From the NCBI GenBank assembly GCA_033030425.1, contig JAUFSD010000001.1:3348001-3412000 (forward strand): a stretch of 64,000 bases of DNA. The letters are read 5' to 3'. The notes below the pieces were generated by a model, which was not told where the DNA came from, did no database searches, and saw nothing but the letters and a program-made list of their open reading frames with translations. This document shows positions 24,356-36,760 of the stretch, piece by piece. This DNA is from Verpa conica (Eukaryota > Ascomycota > Pezizomycetes > Pezizales > Morchellaceae). The translations under genes were made by a program, and so were the position numbers. Every line of letters begins with the position of its first letter. Position 1 is the stretch's first letter.

Positions 24356-24938
24356 TGTTCTGGCCCGTTCGGGGGACGCTGCCTATCGGGGGGACGTCCC
24401 CTGAACGGGCCGGCCTGTTGGAGGGATATCCCCCCAATGGGCTACCTGTTGAGGGGATATCCCCCCAATGGGTAGCAATAAATCAGTTTTATAGGGCATC
24501 CCCTCAATGGGCTACCCATTGGAGGGACACACTGCATCCCCTGAATGGGTAGACAGCTATTTTGTCCTAGTAGGTTGCTATTTTACCCTAGTATATCGCT
24601 TATAAAGCACCCATGTTTATCAGATAACATATAACTATTTTTTGCTATAAAAAGTACCTACAATATAAAAATCTTCAGAGACAACATTTCATGGTATAAA
24701 AATAAAATAAAATCCCCAAAAAGTCTCAAGATAGGCAAATATCTTTCTAACCACTTACTTAATTTATTTAGGGTATGCCTGTATTAATTGAGCCATGATT
24801 TATCACCTACCCATATGGGGGACACTGGTATCCCTCCAACAGGTAGCCCATTCAGGGGATGCCTACCTGTTCGCTCCCAGGCTGGCCCGTTGGGGGGACG
24901 TCCCCCCGATAGGCAGGTCCCCCCAACGGGCCAGAACA
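24356..24938. mobile_element. long-TIR, foldback-like element, 583 bp
   Basis: The first roughly 130 bp (starting TGTTCTGGCCCGTT) and the last roughly 150 bp are inverted copies. Each terminus is itself a hairpin of GGCCCGTT/AACGGGCC arms around a GGGGGGACGTCCCC-type centre. Subterminal copies of a CCCCTCAATGGG-like word repeat inward. The centre (24620-24780) is AT-rich and non-coding. TATC occurs outside both ends (24352-24355, 24939-24942) and may be a target duplication. The class is uncertain; the architecture resembles foldback elements. Confidence 0.75.
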
Positions 24939-25737
24939 TATCCATCCTATGTCGCGGGCAGCTCCGAGGATACCAACGCCACCGTCGCACGAAACAAGAT
25001 CAAAAACCGGACCACACCCCCGCAAGAGAGTCACCTTCGACCTCGCCCCCACTAGGCGATCGAGTCGATTGAATGCGCGCATTGTGAGCGATTTAACGGA
25101 AAGGGAATAATGGGCGCGGGAAGGCTCGTATCCACGCACGCGAGGTTGATGGGGGTTTGTGTCTCTGGCAATAAGGTTCTCCGGGCCGACGGCCCCCCGT
25201 GGTAGCTTCGGAATTTACGTAACGTTATCGTATGACCCCAGGAGCCCTTTGTACACTTTGTATGCGGTCTGTATGGGAAAGATACCTTTCTGTTGGATGT
25301 GACATATCCAACAGAAACAGTGGGGGAAATTTAGTTTAGAGTGAAAAAGTTTTCTTTGGCGTTAAGGTTATTTGGGAAGCAGAGAAGAAGGGAAAAATAG
25401 GGGAAGCATATAAGGAGGGGCCTCGCCCCGAGGATTTTCTTAGGCACGCAACGTCTTGTTTATATTGTTTGGTAAAAGAAATATTACAGAGCTTTTCACT
25501 TGTAATACCTTTTGTAGTAACACCGTTCATTGTCGCCGTCTTAGTCGCTGTCGCCGTTCCGTTGCCTAGGCTTCACCGTACCATCCCAACCGCCCCGCCA
25601 CATCCTAATACAAACAATGTCACGCAAAATACATTAGTATATCTTACTGTTTTTACTTTAGTTTGGTTTAGTTTTAACTGTTCTATACTCTATGTTGTAT
25701 ATTTTTTTTTGAGTGTTAAACGGTGTGATTACATGTA

Positions 25738-26093
25738 CCCAGGGGTGCTGGAAAGTGATGCACAAGTCAAAACAAAATGACAATTTGCAGTAACCCCTTA
25801 GAGAGCTTGGCTAGTACAGAATGTCAGGCTCAATTAGCATATGTAGATTTCACCTCTAGCCAAAAAAAGTTGAAAAAATCCTATAATAAACTGTCACTGT
25901 TTTATTTAATTATCTGAGGTCAAGCCCAGGGTGCTATATCTTCCCCCACAGGTATGTTTTCTATGGTATAAAGATGGATATAACATGTTGCAGTGCTATA
26001 AATCATCTTTAACATCAAAAACTGTACCTACTTTGAGTGTGGTGTTTGGGTGTTGCTAGGGCAGGATGTGCATCACTTTCTGGCACCCCTTGA
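25738..26093. mobile_element. TA-flanked MITE, 356 bp
   Basis: Inverted ends of about 28 bp: CCCAGGGGTGCTGGAAAGTG at 25738, and the reverse complement of the right end (to 26093) begins TCAAGGGGTGCCAGAAAGTG. Both continue ATGCACA. TA lies outside both ends (25736-25737, 26094-26095). The interior is AT-rich with no coding capacity. Confidence 0.85.
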
Positions 26094-27547
26094 TACATGT
26101 ACCTTGGCATAAGGACTCTATATAATTATATAATAGTATATTTCAACAATTGGCCTATAACAAGAAGTCACCTCTCTCCTCATCCTCATCCTACCTATTT
26201 ATTTATCTACTCAAATGCCTAGACATTAATTAACCCCACTCTAATGTTCAACTCATTCTTAAAGAGCAGAGGACGTTCCTGGACTCTTTGAAGCTCTAAT
26301 TATCAAAGCCCAGACACCTCACTCTTCGGGCGGTACATCCCGTCTCCACTAAAACTAGAGTAGAGTGGTAGACGGTTTAATTATAACGCTACGGTCATAT
26401 AGTAATATTAGGACCTAAAACTAAGATCTCATACGAAGCCTAAATTCAATAAGGGGTATCTCTGAAGATAGTTAAGATAGCATAAACCCCCTAAAGAGGC
26501 ACTGCTATGCCTAATACCAGCTATATATACTGTAATTTCTAGCGAATCTACCTTAATAAATTCTTGTTTTATTAAACTATGCCCATCTTCATCCACCCAT
26601 ATATTGTTACTACACCAGAACGAGTTGACACAAGTTGATCGGACTTCCACAGCCCCTGAGTCACTAGTAATAAAAATTAAGACGTAATTTTAAATAACAT
26701 TAGTATAAAAATAACCAACTCGAACTCCGTATACCCCCATCAGTTTTATAAGTGACCGGAGCTAAGTCATTACCGGCTCACCCCCCCCCCCCCAAACCCG
26801 TGCTTTGTCCATAATAAAAAAAAACAATGCAATGTAACTAAGATGGCATTCGTCTATAAGAAGGGTAGTTTAGAAGGCTAGATAACCACTATATATAAAT
26901 ATACAGGGGTATAAGACATTCTATGCTCTAATTATTAGTACCAAGTACCGTATAATCTGGGTTAATTCGACCCACTACGACCGGGGGCAATGTGCGTAAT
27001 TCGTGGCAAAAAAATAAAACTACAACAGATTTCATCTTTATTAGTACAAGTATCTACCTTTCTTGTTCTAGCGTCTCCAATTTCCATGGCTCCAACTGTT
27101 CCAGTATGTCCTAAACACTGTTGCGGCGCACCGAGTTAACCCAGATATTACGGTATCTTAAGAGTTCCAACTTCACCCTAGCCGCGCTTAGGGAGGGGGC
27201 GTGAGTCTGCTATGGACAGGAATCTGGTAGTCGCGCGTGTATATTGGTACTAAGACGATCCAGGCGCCGTGGCGCTGTATAAGCGGCACAGTATTGTTTC
27301 GAGTCCCTTGGACGCGCTGTTATGTACGCTGTTGCTATCAGATTCACGTGCCAATTCTTTCCTATTTAGAAACTGTAAGCGCTGGGGCTAGCTTCGCCTC
27401 ATGTTTCCTGTAGGAACGAAAGTCCTCGCAATCAACAACCTTCCACCTGTCTTTCTACTATATATTCCCCTCTCTAACCCAGCACTATTACAGCAGCAAA
27501 CACTCCTACAATAGCAAAAACAACAACAGATATTTCAACTTATCAGT

Positions 27548-28364
27548 ATGAAGGTCTTTTATATCGGTGTGAGTAATCACTTCCCCCGCAGCACTTCTAA
27601 GAATTCATAATCTCGGATCAAGCTAATACCCAGCCCTACTATGTATAGGTCATTCGTAGTAACCCCAAGCCAACTCATGAGCTTTGCGAAGTCAAAGATC
27701 TCTCGACCTTTGGCTTCTTTCAACAGACCCCTGTTGGCGAGTTCATGAGTTTGTTCTCCCGCACCGTAGCGGAGAGCCAAGACTTAACACCACGTCAAGA
27801 GGTCGAAGAGCAATGTACATCGCCCTTGCTTATGAGCTACTTTGCCCCCTAGAAATGTTATACAGTTCTCATCTACTAACACCCAACATATAGCTTACGT
27901 CTTCCACGTCTACAAGCGTTCCGAGGGCATCGTCGGCGTAGTTATCACGGACCAAGAATACCCCAAACTTGTCGCGCACAAACTTCTCTCACAAGTTGTT
28001 GACGACTTTTTGACAGCCTATACCCGTGTGAGATGGGCTAGTGAGACCGGCAAGCTCTCTTTGCCACAGTTGAGCGAGTATATCGTCAAGTACCAGGACC
28101 CACAACAGGCCGATAGCATGTTGAGAATTCAACAGGAACTAGACGAGACGAAGATTGTATTGCATAAGACCATTGAGAGCGTGTTGGAACGAGGCGAGAA
28201 GATTGATAATTTAGTTGCGAGGAGTGAGGGGCTGAGCAATTCGTCAAAAATGTTTTATACCCAGGTATGGAGACTTTCGTCCGTTATAACAACTGATAAT
28301 TCTATAGCTGACTTACACATACCTACAGGCCAAAAAGCAAAACTCATGCTGCGTAATCAGCTAG
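27548..28364 (+). CDS. ykt6: v-SNARE Ykt6
   Basis: R-SNARE acting in Golgi, endosome and vacuole fusion and in autophagosome fusion. Four exons (27548-27568, 27649-27814, 27894-28264, 28329-28364) give 197 aa. The longin domain starts MKVFYIG|VIRSNPKP and includes FGFFQQTPVGEF and YKRSEGIVGVVITD. The SNARE motif runs from QADSMLRIQQELDETKIVL through RGEKIDNLV, with the R-SNARE arginine in VLERGEK. The last exon encodes AKKQNSCCVIS: the CVIS box is a prenylation signal and the preceding Cys a palmitoylation site. Both lipid sites are therefore intact. Without splicing of the last intron the CaaX box would be lost. Confidence 0.95.
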
Positions 28365-31146
28365 GCTTCACCCACTTTCCCGTCAACCCAAGCAGTATTG
28401 GTAGATCGGCAATCGTCACTTTCATTTGATATGATACGGACGCGGACATCTGTTATATGGAGATTATAGTTTTCTTTCTTTAGTTGTTTTCGTGTTGATT
28501 TCTTGTTTTTTCTGGTGTTGGTCCTTGATCGAGTTGTGGTATGAGGTGAAATGGAGAGTATCATTGTTAGTACGAAGACTTGAACAAAAATATAGGCAAT
28601 GAATATGGGATCTATATAATTAACCTACGAAAATATCGCATATAATTTTCCAGTGTGCTCATACGATACTACTCTGAGACTCGGGCTTCCGCGCGAGACT
28701 TACCCTACGGTAATATATGTATCTCATGCCCTATAATACGAGACTTAGAAGCATATGTTTGATATGGGTAGAATACGTCAATGACTAGGGTATTGTGACC
28801 TTGGGACTCAACAAACCAGAATCAGAAGCACCGAACATCGACTTTGCCTTAGGTGTACCTGGCATCACTTGACTGTAGCAAGCAGTGGCCACGGGTGGTT
28901 CCCTTCTAGCTACTTGTTGACACAAATAGAGGATCTAATTGCTTTTGATATGGTGCTAATTCCTAAGCTATAATCCTAAATAGCTCCGTATTATCAAGGA
29001 GCTATAACTTAACTAAAATAAACAGGGGGCTCTCCCTTGATGGAATGACCTAATCCCACGGACTAGGCTAAATTTCTTTTGACTTTTAGCTAGCGAATCA
29101 TAAGTAAAACAATAGTCCGAAGGGGAAATGAAAGAAGATTGTAGCTTAAAATGTGCGTGGTATTAGAATGTTGCATCTACATGGTGTTGCCGCTCCCCCC
29201 ACCTAACAAGTAACCCCCCAGCTATTGGTCCTGAAAAATCACCCGACGGTGGCTATCAAATTTATGATGATGACTCCTCTTCATGATAACAACAATTTAA
29301 TGGCATGGAAAACTACTTTTAGTAATCTTAAGCCCCCCCCGGCTCCATGTGCTAACGTACAACCTTAAACCTCAAGAGCCCGTGCCTCAACTTCAGTTAC
29401 TGAAGTTTCTCTTATCTAACCTATGACTTATTTCGCTCATAAAAGATTCTTAGGTAATATAACTACTCGCTAGAGCGAAAATTCACACGACCTCAGCCCC
29501 TCCACAGAGTAAATGACAAACCCCCAGAGCCCCTTTTAATAGTAATAACCACACTGAGATATCCTAAATGGATCTAACCCAATTTGAGAAAGTAGATAGC
29601 GAAGGAATCCATGGGCACCATGCATGTACTGGTATAGGTACCAATAGCCCTCCATATATATTAAGGGCCAAAAATTATCTCTAAGAAGACCTTTGGGTAT
29701 GAAATAGGCCATTGCAATCGATGTGATTTATTCCAGTCTAACCACCAGAGATATTAATTACCTAGACATCTTTACTATCTATATATTTTTTTAGCTCTAG
29801 CTTAGTTATTCCTACGACTAGAACTGGTTATGAGCCTAGCTACCATGGGGGCTATAAAATTTGAGCTTGTAGGTTGAGGGCCCTGGGGGTCGCAGCTGAC
29901 TACGTACATAAGCAGATAATGCATTAATTCAAGCCTCACGTCCTTACAGATCAATATAGGTTCAACGCCTTCAAAATATATGGAAGCGTAAATCGGTCAA
30001 AAGTATTTTTCCCGCCGGTGGTAAATTAAAGTACAAAAACGCTAGATCCCAGCACCTTGTACTTAAGTCAAACCTAACTAACACTAGTTAATTCAATTAG
30101 GTGGCAAAGTCACTAAGCCACTAGAGAGGATCATCAATGTCTAAGCACCTGTCTCAATAATTTAGTTTTGACTCAAGTATAGGGTGCTGGATTCAGTGAA
30201 AATAGCACGCACAAGCGCTGGAATCTAACGTTTTTGTACTTAAATTTACCGCCGGTGGAAAAAATACTTTTGACCGATTTACGCTTCCATACAACGCCTT
30301 CAAAATAGAGGTATCTTGGTCTTTAAACCTTTTATTAATTACAAAGGAGGCTATATATTAAAATATACATATCTCCCCATCATGGTTATTCTTCAATGAA
30401 TTAAACAAGCTAATTACTACATATACATGTATTATGAGCCGGAAGGCGCACATTTATTTTGAGGAATCAATCAATGTAGTATGAGATCATATCGAGCGTT
30501 AATCTATGAATTATCCTACATATACCCATAAATACTAAGCCCGAACAAAGCACTAGAGGAGAACGTATGTATGAGTCAGAGCAAAAGTCATCGGTCCTAA
30601 TTCCCAAATAGATTCATAATCCCTAGCCGGAAAATTAGATTTTAGACCCTAACTGAAGTTAGTACATGCATGCAGTATAGCACAAGTACATATATGCATT
30701 AATTCTATGTCTACAAATACGTGAAGCTAGAAAGCATTGGGTACCTTTGGTAATCGATAAGGCTTTGCGGAATATCAGAATACTATTAGATCCCATCAAC
30801 CCTAAGGATATTCGGGGAGACATAGATAGAGACATATGGAAGAACGAGCACGCCACAACAAGGGTTATTCCAGTCCCATATTTCTATCTACAGCATCCGC
30901 TCAATGTCGTAGGAAACAAAAAAACATCAACCATAACAGTACAAAATCACAACATCAGTTACAACTGCCATAAGCTAAAACCACTACCCAAAAAAACCCT
31001 TTTTCCATCGTCCATGTAAAACAGAACAAGAACGAACTAGAATTATAACACATGCACAAAAAAGATAGAAAAAACACCCAAAGCAAGCCCTGTCGTGTAA
31101 AAAAAAGACATCAAGAATAGAAGTGAAAAACAGAGGTGTAAATATA
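28365..31146. other. gene-poor region with one inverted-repeat element
   Basis: 2.8 kb between YKT6 and the 3' end of SEC63. Apart from the element at 29981-30289, I see no gene, RNA gene or clear repeat. Small open frames lack recognisable domains. The sequence may include decayed transposon remnants that cannot be identified by eye. Confidence 0.5.
29981..30289. mobile_element. inverted-repeat element, 309 bp, with TA and 16-bp flanking repeats
   Basis: Ends are inverted over about 70 bp: TGGAAGCGTAAATCGGTCAA at 29981 and its complement ending CGCTTCCA at 30289. Both arms include CCGCCGG or CCACCGG and AAGTACAAAAACG. TA flanks both ends (29979-29980, 30290-30291). Just beyond the TAs the 16-mer CAACGCCTTCAAAATA occurs on both sides (29963-29978 and 30292-30307), which is unusual for a TA-targeting element. 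Confidence 0.8.
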
Positions 31147-33495
31147 TTATTCTTCGTCTGTATCAGTATCTGTATCAGTTTCGCTTTCTTCGGCAGCTTG
31201 TTCACCATCAGTATCAGACTCCTCTTCCTCGGATGAATCGTCGTCCTTAGGAGCTTTCTTCTTCTTAACGGGACCTCCACGCATAGCGTTCATCTGACCC
31301 GCAATTGAGTCTATTATAATAAAAACCCTTGTTAGCCTCCGACGAAAATAGAGAAAGAGAAACAGGAGAGAAGCATACCTTCTTCCGGCTCACTAATATC
31401 ATCCTCTTCAATGATTCTCTCAACCTTACTAGGATCACTGATAACCAATTTCACACTCCGTCTAGTATCGATGCCAAGATAGGAGTCACTGACACAATGC
31501 ATCACAAATGTATATTCACCAGGTTGTGGGGGCGCCTGAAACTGCATCTTGAAAGTCTGAACAGTGAAGTTATCGGTGCTCTTTTCGAAACTTGTAATCG
31601 CCTGGGGGGGAACAATCATCTTGGCCTGCTTTGCATCTGCGAGGAAAATTTGCCAGCTCGGTGCATAGTCTCTAGGATAAAAGGGTGCATGGGCAAACGG
31701 AGTAGTCGGGATTCCCTCGCCTGTTGCTGTTTGCGACCAATGAGATTTGCGGCCAAGGAGTGCTTCGACATCAGTTTCTTCGGGATCTTCGTCGAGGAGG
31801 TCCTTAGGGTCGACAGCGGGTGCTTTGGATCCGGGAGGAATAATTCTACACTTGACAACAAATTGAACTAAGCTAGAGGGGGTGATATAATTTTCACCCA
31901 TGACTTTGAAGAAGGCATCCTCAACAGAAAGTACAGGAAGATTCTTGGCGAAGTGAATAGCCTGTTCATATTGTTTTTCTGAAAGAAGACCTTGACCAAC
32001 GCAGAGCTTCCGACGTTTCTCCTCAGGGGCGGCCATGAAGCGCTGAACGGTCCAGTGGTTTTTACCGCCATCCTGTTCAACAGCAGCGACGATTTCGTTG
32101 GTAAAGTTGGGAAGTTGTAGAAGTGGTGAGTAATCAGGGGGGATAGCCTGGATAAGGCTTTGGTTCAAAGACATCGAAGCAAGGATTGGCTGTGTGTTAC
32201 TGTAAGCGAGTGAGATTGCATGAAAACTTTTATTTAGCGCAACCGCCGCAGGGCCAATATCCAGTTTTGCTAGTCTATATTAGTAAAAAGTTCTGACCCT
32301 TCGATCAAGAGACGGGAGGCATACTATTTTCGAGCTTTTCACTTCCTAAGTCAACCCGATAAAGATATGCCCATAGGAGCCCACAAGCCCTTCGTTGCCA
32401 ACCATCTAACTCTTGCAATGCTGCGAGCTCCCTTTCAGGAACCCCCGCTTCACGAATTTTCCTTTCGATTGTCGCTTCTTCGCTTCCAATCCATTCCTTT
32501 TCCTTTTTGCCACCAGTAACATGTTTCATTTCTTCGCCGACAGTCAAAATCGATACGAGTTTCTTCTCGTCGATATGTTCATCGTAGGCCCTGAAAAGAC
32601 TACCAGCACTCTCCATCAAGACACCGTCCTTAGTATGTTTCTTAGTCCCGTACCACCAGCGGCCTACAGTATATGGCAGTAAGATTCCAAATAACAGCCC
32701 ATAGACAGCAAGGACGTAATAGGAGTTTCCCTCAGACACAATCCAAACCGGTAGAGCAATCCCGATGGAGAAAGCCTGCTTACCATCGGGATGGCCATAT
32801 TGTGCGTAATTGTTGCGGACTTCTTCATCTGTTAATGCTTTATAAGCCTTAGTCAATTCCGAGAATTGTTCATTGAGCATTTCGACAGTCTGGTTTTCGG
32901 TAGGGCGAATCTTGTCAGGATGGAACTTAAGGGAGAGCTTCCGGTAGTGAGATTTGATTGCTTTCTCGCTTGCAGATGTGCTGATCCCCAAAATATCATA
33001 TGGATCCCAAATCTTTTTGCCTTCAGCATTCTTAGTTGTAGCGATGAGATAGATCATGTACGCAAACAAAACCCAGCCGATAACGATGGAAATAAAGCGT
33101 TTCAAGCGGCGTTCCCGCTTTGCCTGTCGGCGACGCGCACCATCGATCAGGTCACTATTGGGGGGTTTATAGGTGCTGTCTTTTAGCAAAGGTGTTTTTA
33201 AAAGCCCCGGCTCTAATCGTACAAGTTAGTAACTGTATTCTGAAAGCTGTCAAGTAAAAGAAAGGGATAGCTACGTTTACTAGGAGCAAAAGTGGAATAA
33301 GTGAGCGGTACGAGGACCAGCCCTGAGAGTGTAAGAATGAAATAAGGGAAAAATTGACCCTAGATGCGTAGGAAAGGCTCAAGTCAGTCATAAGCTTTCT
33401 AACTCCCTCTAAGTCTTCTTCCTCTGATCACAAATCACTTCTTTCAAGCCAACAAAGAAACATACCTGGTCATCATAATTATAGTCTTGCGACAT
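31147..33495 (-). CDS. sec63: Sec63, ER translocon J-domain protein
   Basis: ER membrane subunit that recruits the Hsp70 Kar2/BiP to the Sec61 channel for protein import. Five exons (33466-33495, 33275-33359, 32325-33212, 31379-32269, 31147-31310) give 685 aa. The start MSQDYNYDDQ|GQFFPYF is characteristic. Three membrane spans lie near residues 12-31, 78-96 and 195-220. Between spans 2 and 3 is a lumenal J domain with the HPDK motif (136-139) that activates Hsp70. The Brl (Sec63) domain follows, including LIQAIPPDYSPLLQLPNF and PGEYTFVMHCVSDSYLG. The C-terminal tail is very acidic with alternating Thr-Asp ending TDEE, the region by which yeast Sec63 binds Sec62. Gene length fits the family. 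Confidence 0.95.
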
Positions 33496-33983
33496 TACGG
33501 CGGGAGCAGCGCTTCGCCTACTGGTCTATCTCTATCTCTACTTTTCTCTACTATTCCAGGCTGGATAATATGGAGTTATAGGTAGCGAGAAGTGAAAGGA
33601 GCTTGTCCGGACCAAAAGGAATGGCAAAAGTCGGGAGATTCTAAATGTTGAATGCTTATTTGTAGAGCGGAGGCCGCTTGCCTATGGGCCTATTAGAAGA
33701 GAGATGAGGAGTGGTTGAGGAAAGAAGAGAAGAAGAGAGAAAGAGGGAACTGTGGGCCTGCAATAATGGATGAACACGGAAATCTATCGAGCCCAAGAGA
33801 GCATCGTGTCCTCTTGACATCTTCGCCAAAAGAGCCTGCTCTCCCCCTGCATCTGACTAAGCTGTACCTAAATCGAGAGAAGAAGCTTGGCTACAGATCT
33901 GAAACCCTAGCCCATAAGTCATCTAAGCTCCCCACTGGGGCGAGGTTCTGGCAGTTCTTTCTGCATAATACTCTACACCTACC
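33496..33983. promoter_or_regulatory. divergent promoter region, SEC63 / FAN1
   Basis: 488 bp between two start codons pointing apart, so it should contain both promoters. No motif was recognised. An in-frame open stretch upstream of the FAN1 start is ended by a stop codon immediately before it. Confidence 0.5.
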
Positions 33984-36760
33984 ATGGTTCTAGAAGTCCT
34001 TAGCCAGTCTAGCAGGAGTGGGCCGGATTCTGAAAAAAAGTCCGGTCTGCAGGAGAATGCCGTCGACGATAGACCTCCTAAACGTACAAAACGCGCTCAC
34101 CCACGCACGCCTCTCGGGAATAACAAGAGGGGTGGGAGAAAGGACCGAGAGGCAGAAAGTGAAAATGAGGACTCTTCGCCTACTACGAATACTAATCCTA
34201 CAGTGTTTGGCAGCCCAGATGATGGGCTTGATGCATCCCTGCCCGTACCCAATGAGGCCATAGCAGACTACCCAAGGACCGAAAAATTTCGAAGGTCTAT
34301 GTATGTAGATGCCTTCAACCTAGCTCTCGATACGGTACTGCAAGATGAATTGCACCTGTTTTCCGATGTTGAGCAGGAGGTTTTTGCCAAGTACCGGTCC
34401 TTGGAATATGAACCTCAGTTCTTGTATGACCAGGATTACCGCTAGCCACCCAGTGCTATGCTAACGCAACGACTTTCTTAGATATGTTCGTTTATTTCTC
34501 CGTAAAACGTCTGCTTGGTTTCGTATAAGCAAACTCAGTTACTATAACGACATTGCCGATATGTCTTCTGCTTGCAAGACCCTCCAATCTACTGAAGTCT
34601 CATTCGCCGAAAGTGAAAAGTCTATAATTACCCTCGAAGAAGCCGCAGCACTCTTAAATGTAGAGGAGCTCAGATCAATTGCTAAAGAGGCGAAAGTCAC
34701 CGGTTCAAATAAGGCCGAATTAGTGACAGCTCTGAAGAAGGCTTCTGGGGGACAGGTCGGGCTAGGGTCTAAAGGACAACTCAAGCTTAGCTTTGACAAG
34801 AGGGGAAACTACATCACCCGTGATAGCTATTTTGTGAAAAAGATATTGGAAAAGACTGGTATAACCCAATTTTATTTTTTCTTCAAGCATTTTTTGGATT
34901 ATGATATATCACCCAATATCTACGCTATTCAATTATCGTTATTCCAATCTGGTCTATTATTATCCTATATAAATTACTTTCAACCACAAGGCCCAAAACA
35001 TACCCTAATCATTTGTGTCGCTTTGCTTCTCCAGGGCCCTTTATCCGCCTTAATTCAAGTACGACAACACTCTTCGAACGCGTTCACCTCGTATTCTACC
35101 GTTCCTCAGAATGGACAGAAAAATCCCTTACTACCGTAATCCTTGCGCGGGCCCAGCGTCGCAACTTCCCAGATTATATTGTATCACGAACGTCTAATAT
35201 TTTCCCCACCCGCGCCTCCCTTCTAGATTTCGAAGAGAGCATCAAGCTCCAATCCTCTGTCGATGAGATCCTCGAAAGTAATGGTGTTGTAACAAAAGAA
35301 GGTCTGGAGGCAGTAAAAGCAATATTTGATGACATATATGAGAAATGGAAACACCTAATCTCCAAGGACCAGGAGAGAAAAAGAGGTAACGAGGAGGAAG
35401 AACTAGAGAGGGTTTATTTAAGACGTTTCTCGGCAGCTTGGGTCCTGACTCGAATCGTCCACAAGGGTGAATATGTTCTTGGTCGTCTCAAAGAGTATGA
35501 ACGAGAGCATGAAGTTCTTAGCGCACTCCTCGCCCAACGTGGCCACCACCCCGCCAGGAGAGGAGGATGGTATCAGCGGAAAGCACTAATTGAAGAACAC
35601 TACATGGCCGCCATTACACCTGGTCCGACGAAAAATACAACACCAGACATGAACAAGAAGATCTGGCTACGGAAAGCACTAGAGACTTGCGAAGCGGGAT
35701 TACAGGATCCGGAGACGCACTTGATATACCACTATGATTTACAGAAGCGAGTTATGAAATTAGAGCCGAAGCTACGTGTTCCAAAGAGAGATCAGCATGA
35801 TTTTGGTCACGCCAGGCTACTACAGCCAGGGAATAGGAGTGTTATAGGCGAAAGAATATTTCAAGAGATACAGCCTGGAGACTCGGCCGTGGGGAGAAAG
35901 ACAATGTGGCGGGACGAAAAGGAAGGTGGTGAGTGCAGTGTTGAGGAAATGTGTCTATCTCGCTACCGAAGTGAAGGTTGGAAGGGATACCACTCAGAAG
36001 GAGGGATCATTAAAACTCTATTCGCATATCTTTTCTATGATATTATTTTCCTCTACCTTCCAAACGTTTTCCAAACCCAGTTTCAAACGTGTCCTTTGGA
36101 TTTATTCACAGACGGTTTCTATCCAGCCCGCGTAAGTGAGATCAACTATCGATTGGCTGAACTTTCAAATGGGTGCGCAACGAATATTATTAAGAATTTT
36201 GACCGGGAGCATAGAGAGAGAAAAACATGTGTGGTTGGACTGGATTGGGGTTTTGCAAAGGAAGACCTTTTGGAGATTGTTGAAGTTGGTCCCTTCCCTA
36301 CTTTTCTTTTCAGGAGAGCTTTTCAGCATTTATGAAAGTATTTACTAAGGTAGTACTAGTGTATTGGGGGAGGGCCATTAGGTGTTATTTGTAAAGTTGT
36401 GGGTATTCCCCAAAACCACACCATTCTTCAATAATATTCATAATCTAATTCTGCATCTGCAGCTCTGCCAAGAATACCGCCAACGAGGATCGGGTCTCCC
36501 AGATTTATTCCTCTGGGATCCTAAAAGGAAGCAGTGCATGTTCTCTGAGGGTACACAGACCTTTCCGTTATCTCAAAAATTTCTACAAGAATATCAGGAG
36601 GTTATAATTAACATTTACGACTATAGTGAAGTCTGAAAACGACAGGTTAAGCGATAAACAAAGACTTTGGATCCATGTTTTGTCTGGCGCTGGGGTTAAA
36701 GTAGAGTTGTGTGCGGCCGTTGCAAAAAAGCAAAGAAAAGATGAGGAACCAGTAAAATAG
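33984..36760 (+). CDS. fan1: FAN1 structure-specific nuclease (VR_NUC)
   Basis: Nuclease for interstrand crosslink repair. Exons 33984-34423, 34482-34858, 35035-36284, 36314-36349, 36463-36550 and 36627-36760 give 774 aa. Motifs in order are: a basic N-terminus; YVRLFLRKTSAW; a SAP-like helix pair (LEEAAALLNVEELRSI); GPFIRLNSSTTTLFERVHLV; the TPR-like middle with RGGWYQRKALIEEHY; the core GWKGYHSEGGI and FQTCPLDLFTDGFYP; then the VRR-NUC catalytic site GLPDLFLW...EVK with RLSDKQRLWI (Asp near 715, Glu 730, Lys 732). Everything needed for catalysis is present. The oddity is the step at 36285-36313: joining requires a 29-nt intron, or 35 nt if the donor is at 36279. Otherwise the frame stops at 36335 before the catalytic site. 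Confidence 0.85.

Larger units (their letters stand above)
24244..27547. other. gene-poor region with two TIR elements
   Basis: 3.3 kb between UTP22 and YKT6. It holds a long-TIR element (24356-24938), a TA-flanked MITE (25738-26093) and a 13-C tract (26781-26793). The small open frames here, such as 26429-26650 on the minus strand, match no family I know and are not annotated. The last few hundred bases should include the YKT6 promoter. Confidence 0.55.

Noticed and set aside
26429..26650. 73-codon minus-strand frame starting MEVRSTC
   Set aside because: No recognisable domain, no plausible flanking exons, and it lies in a gene-poor AT-rich stretch.
27290..27320. TTTCGAGTCCC resembling a tRNA T-arm
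   Set aside because: No matching acceptor stem, D-arm or anticodon arm could be paired around it.
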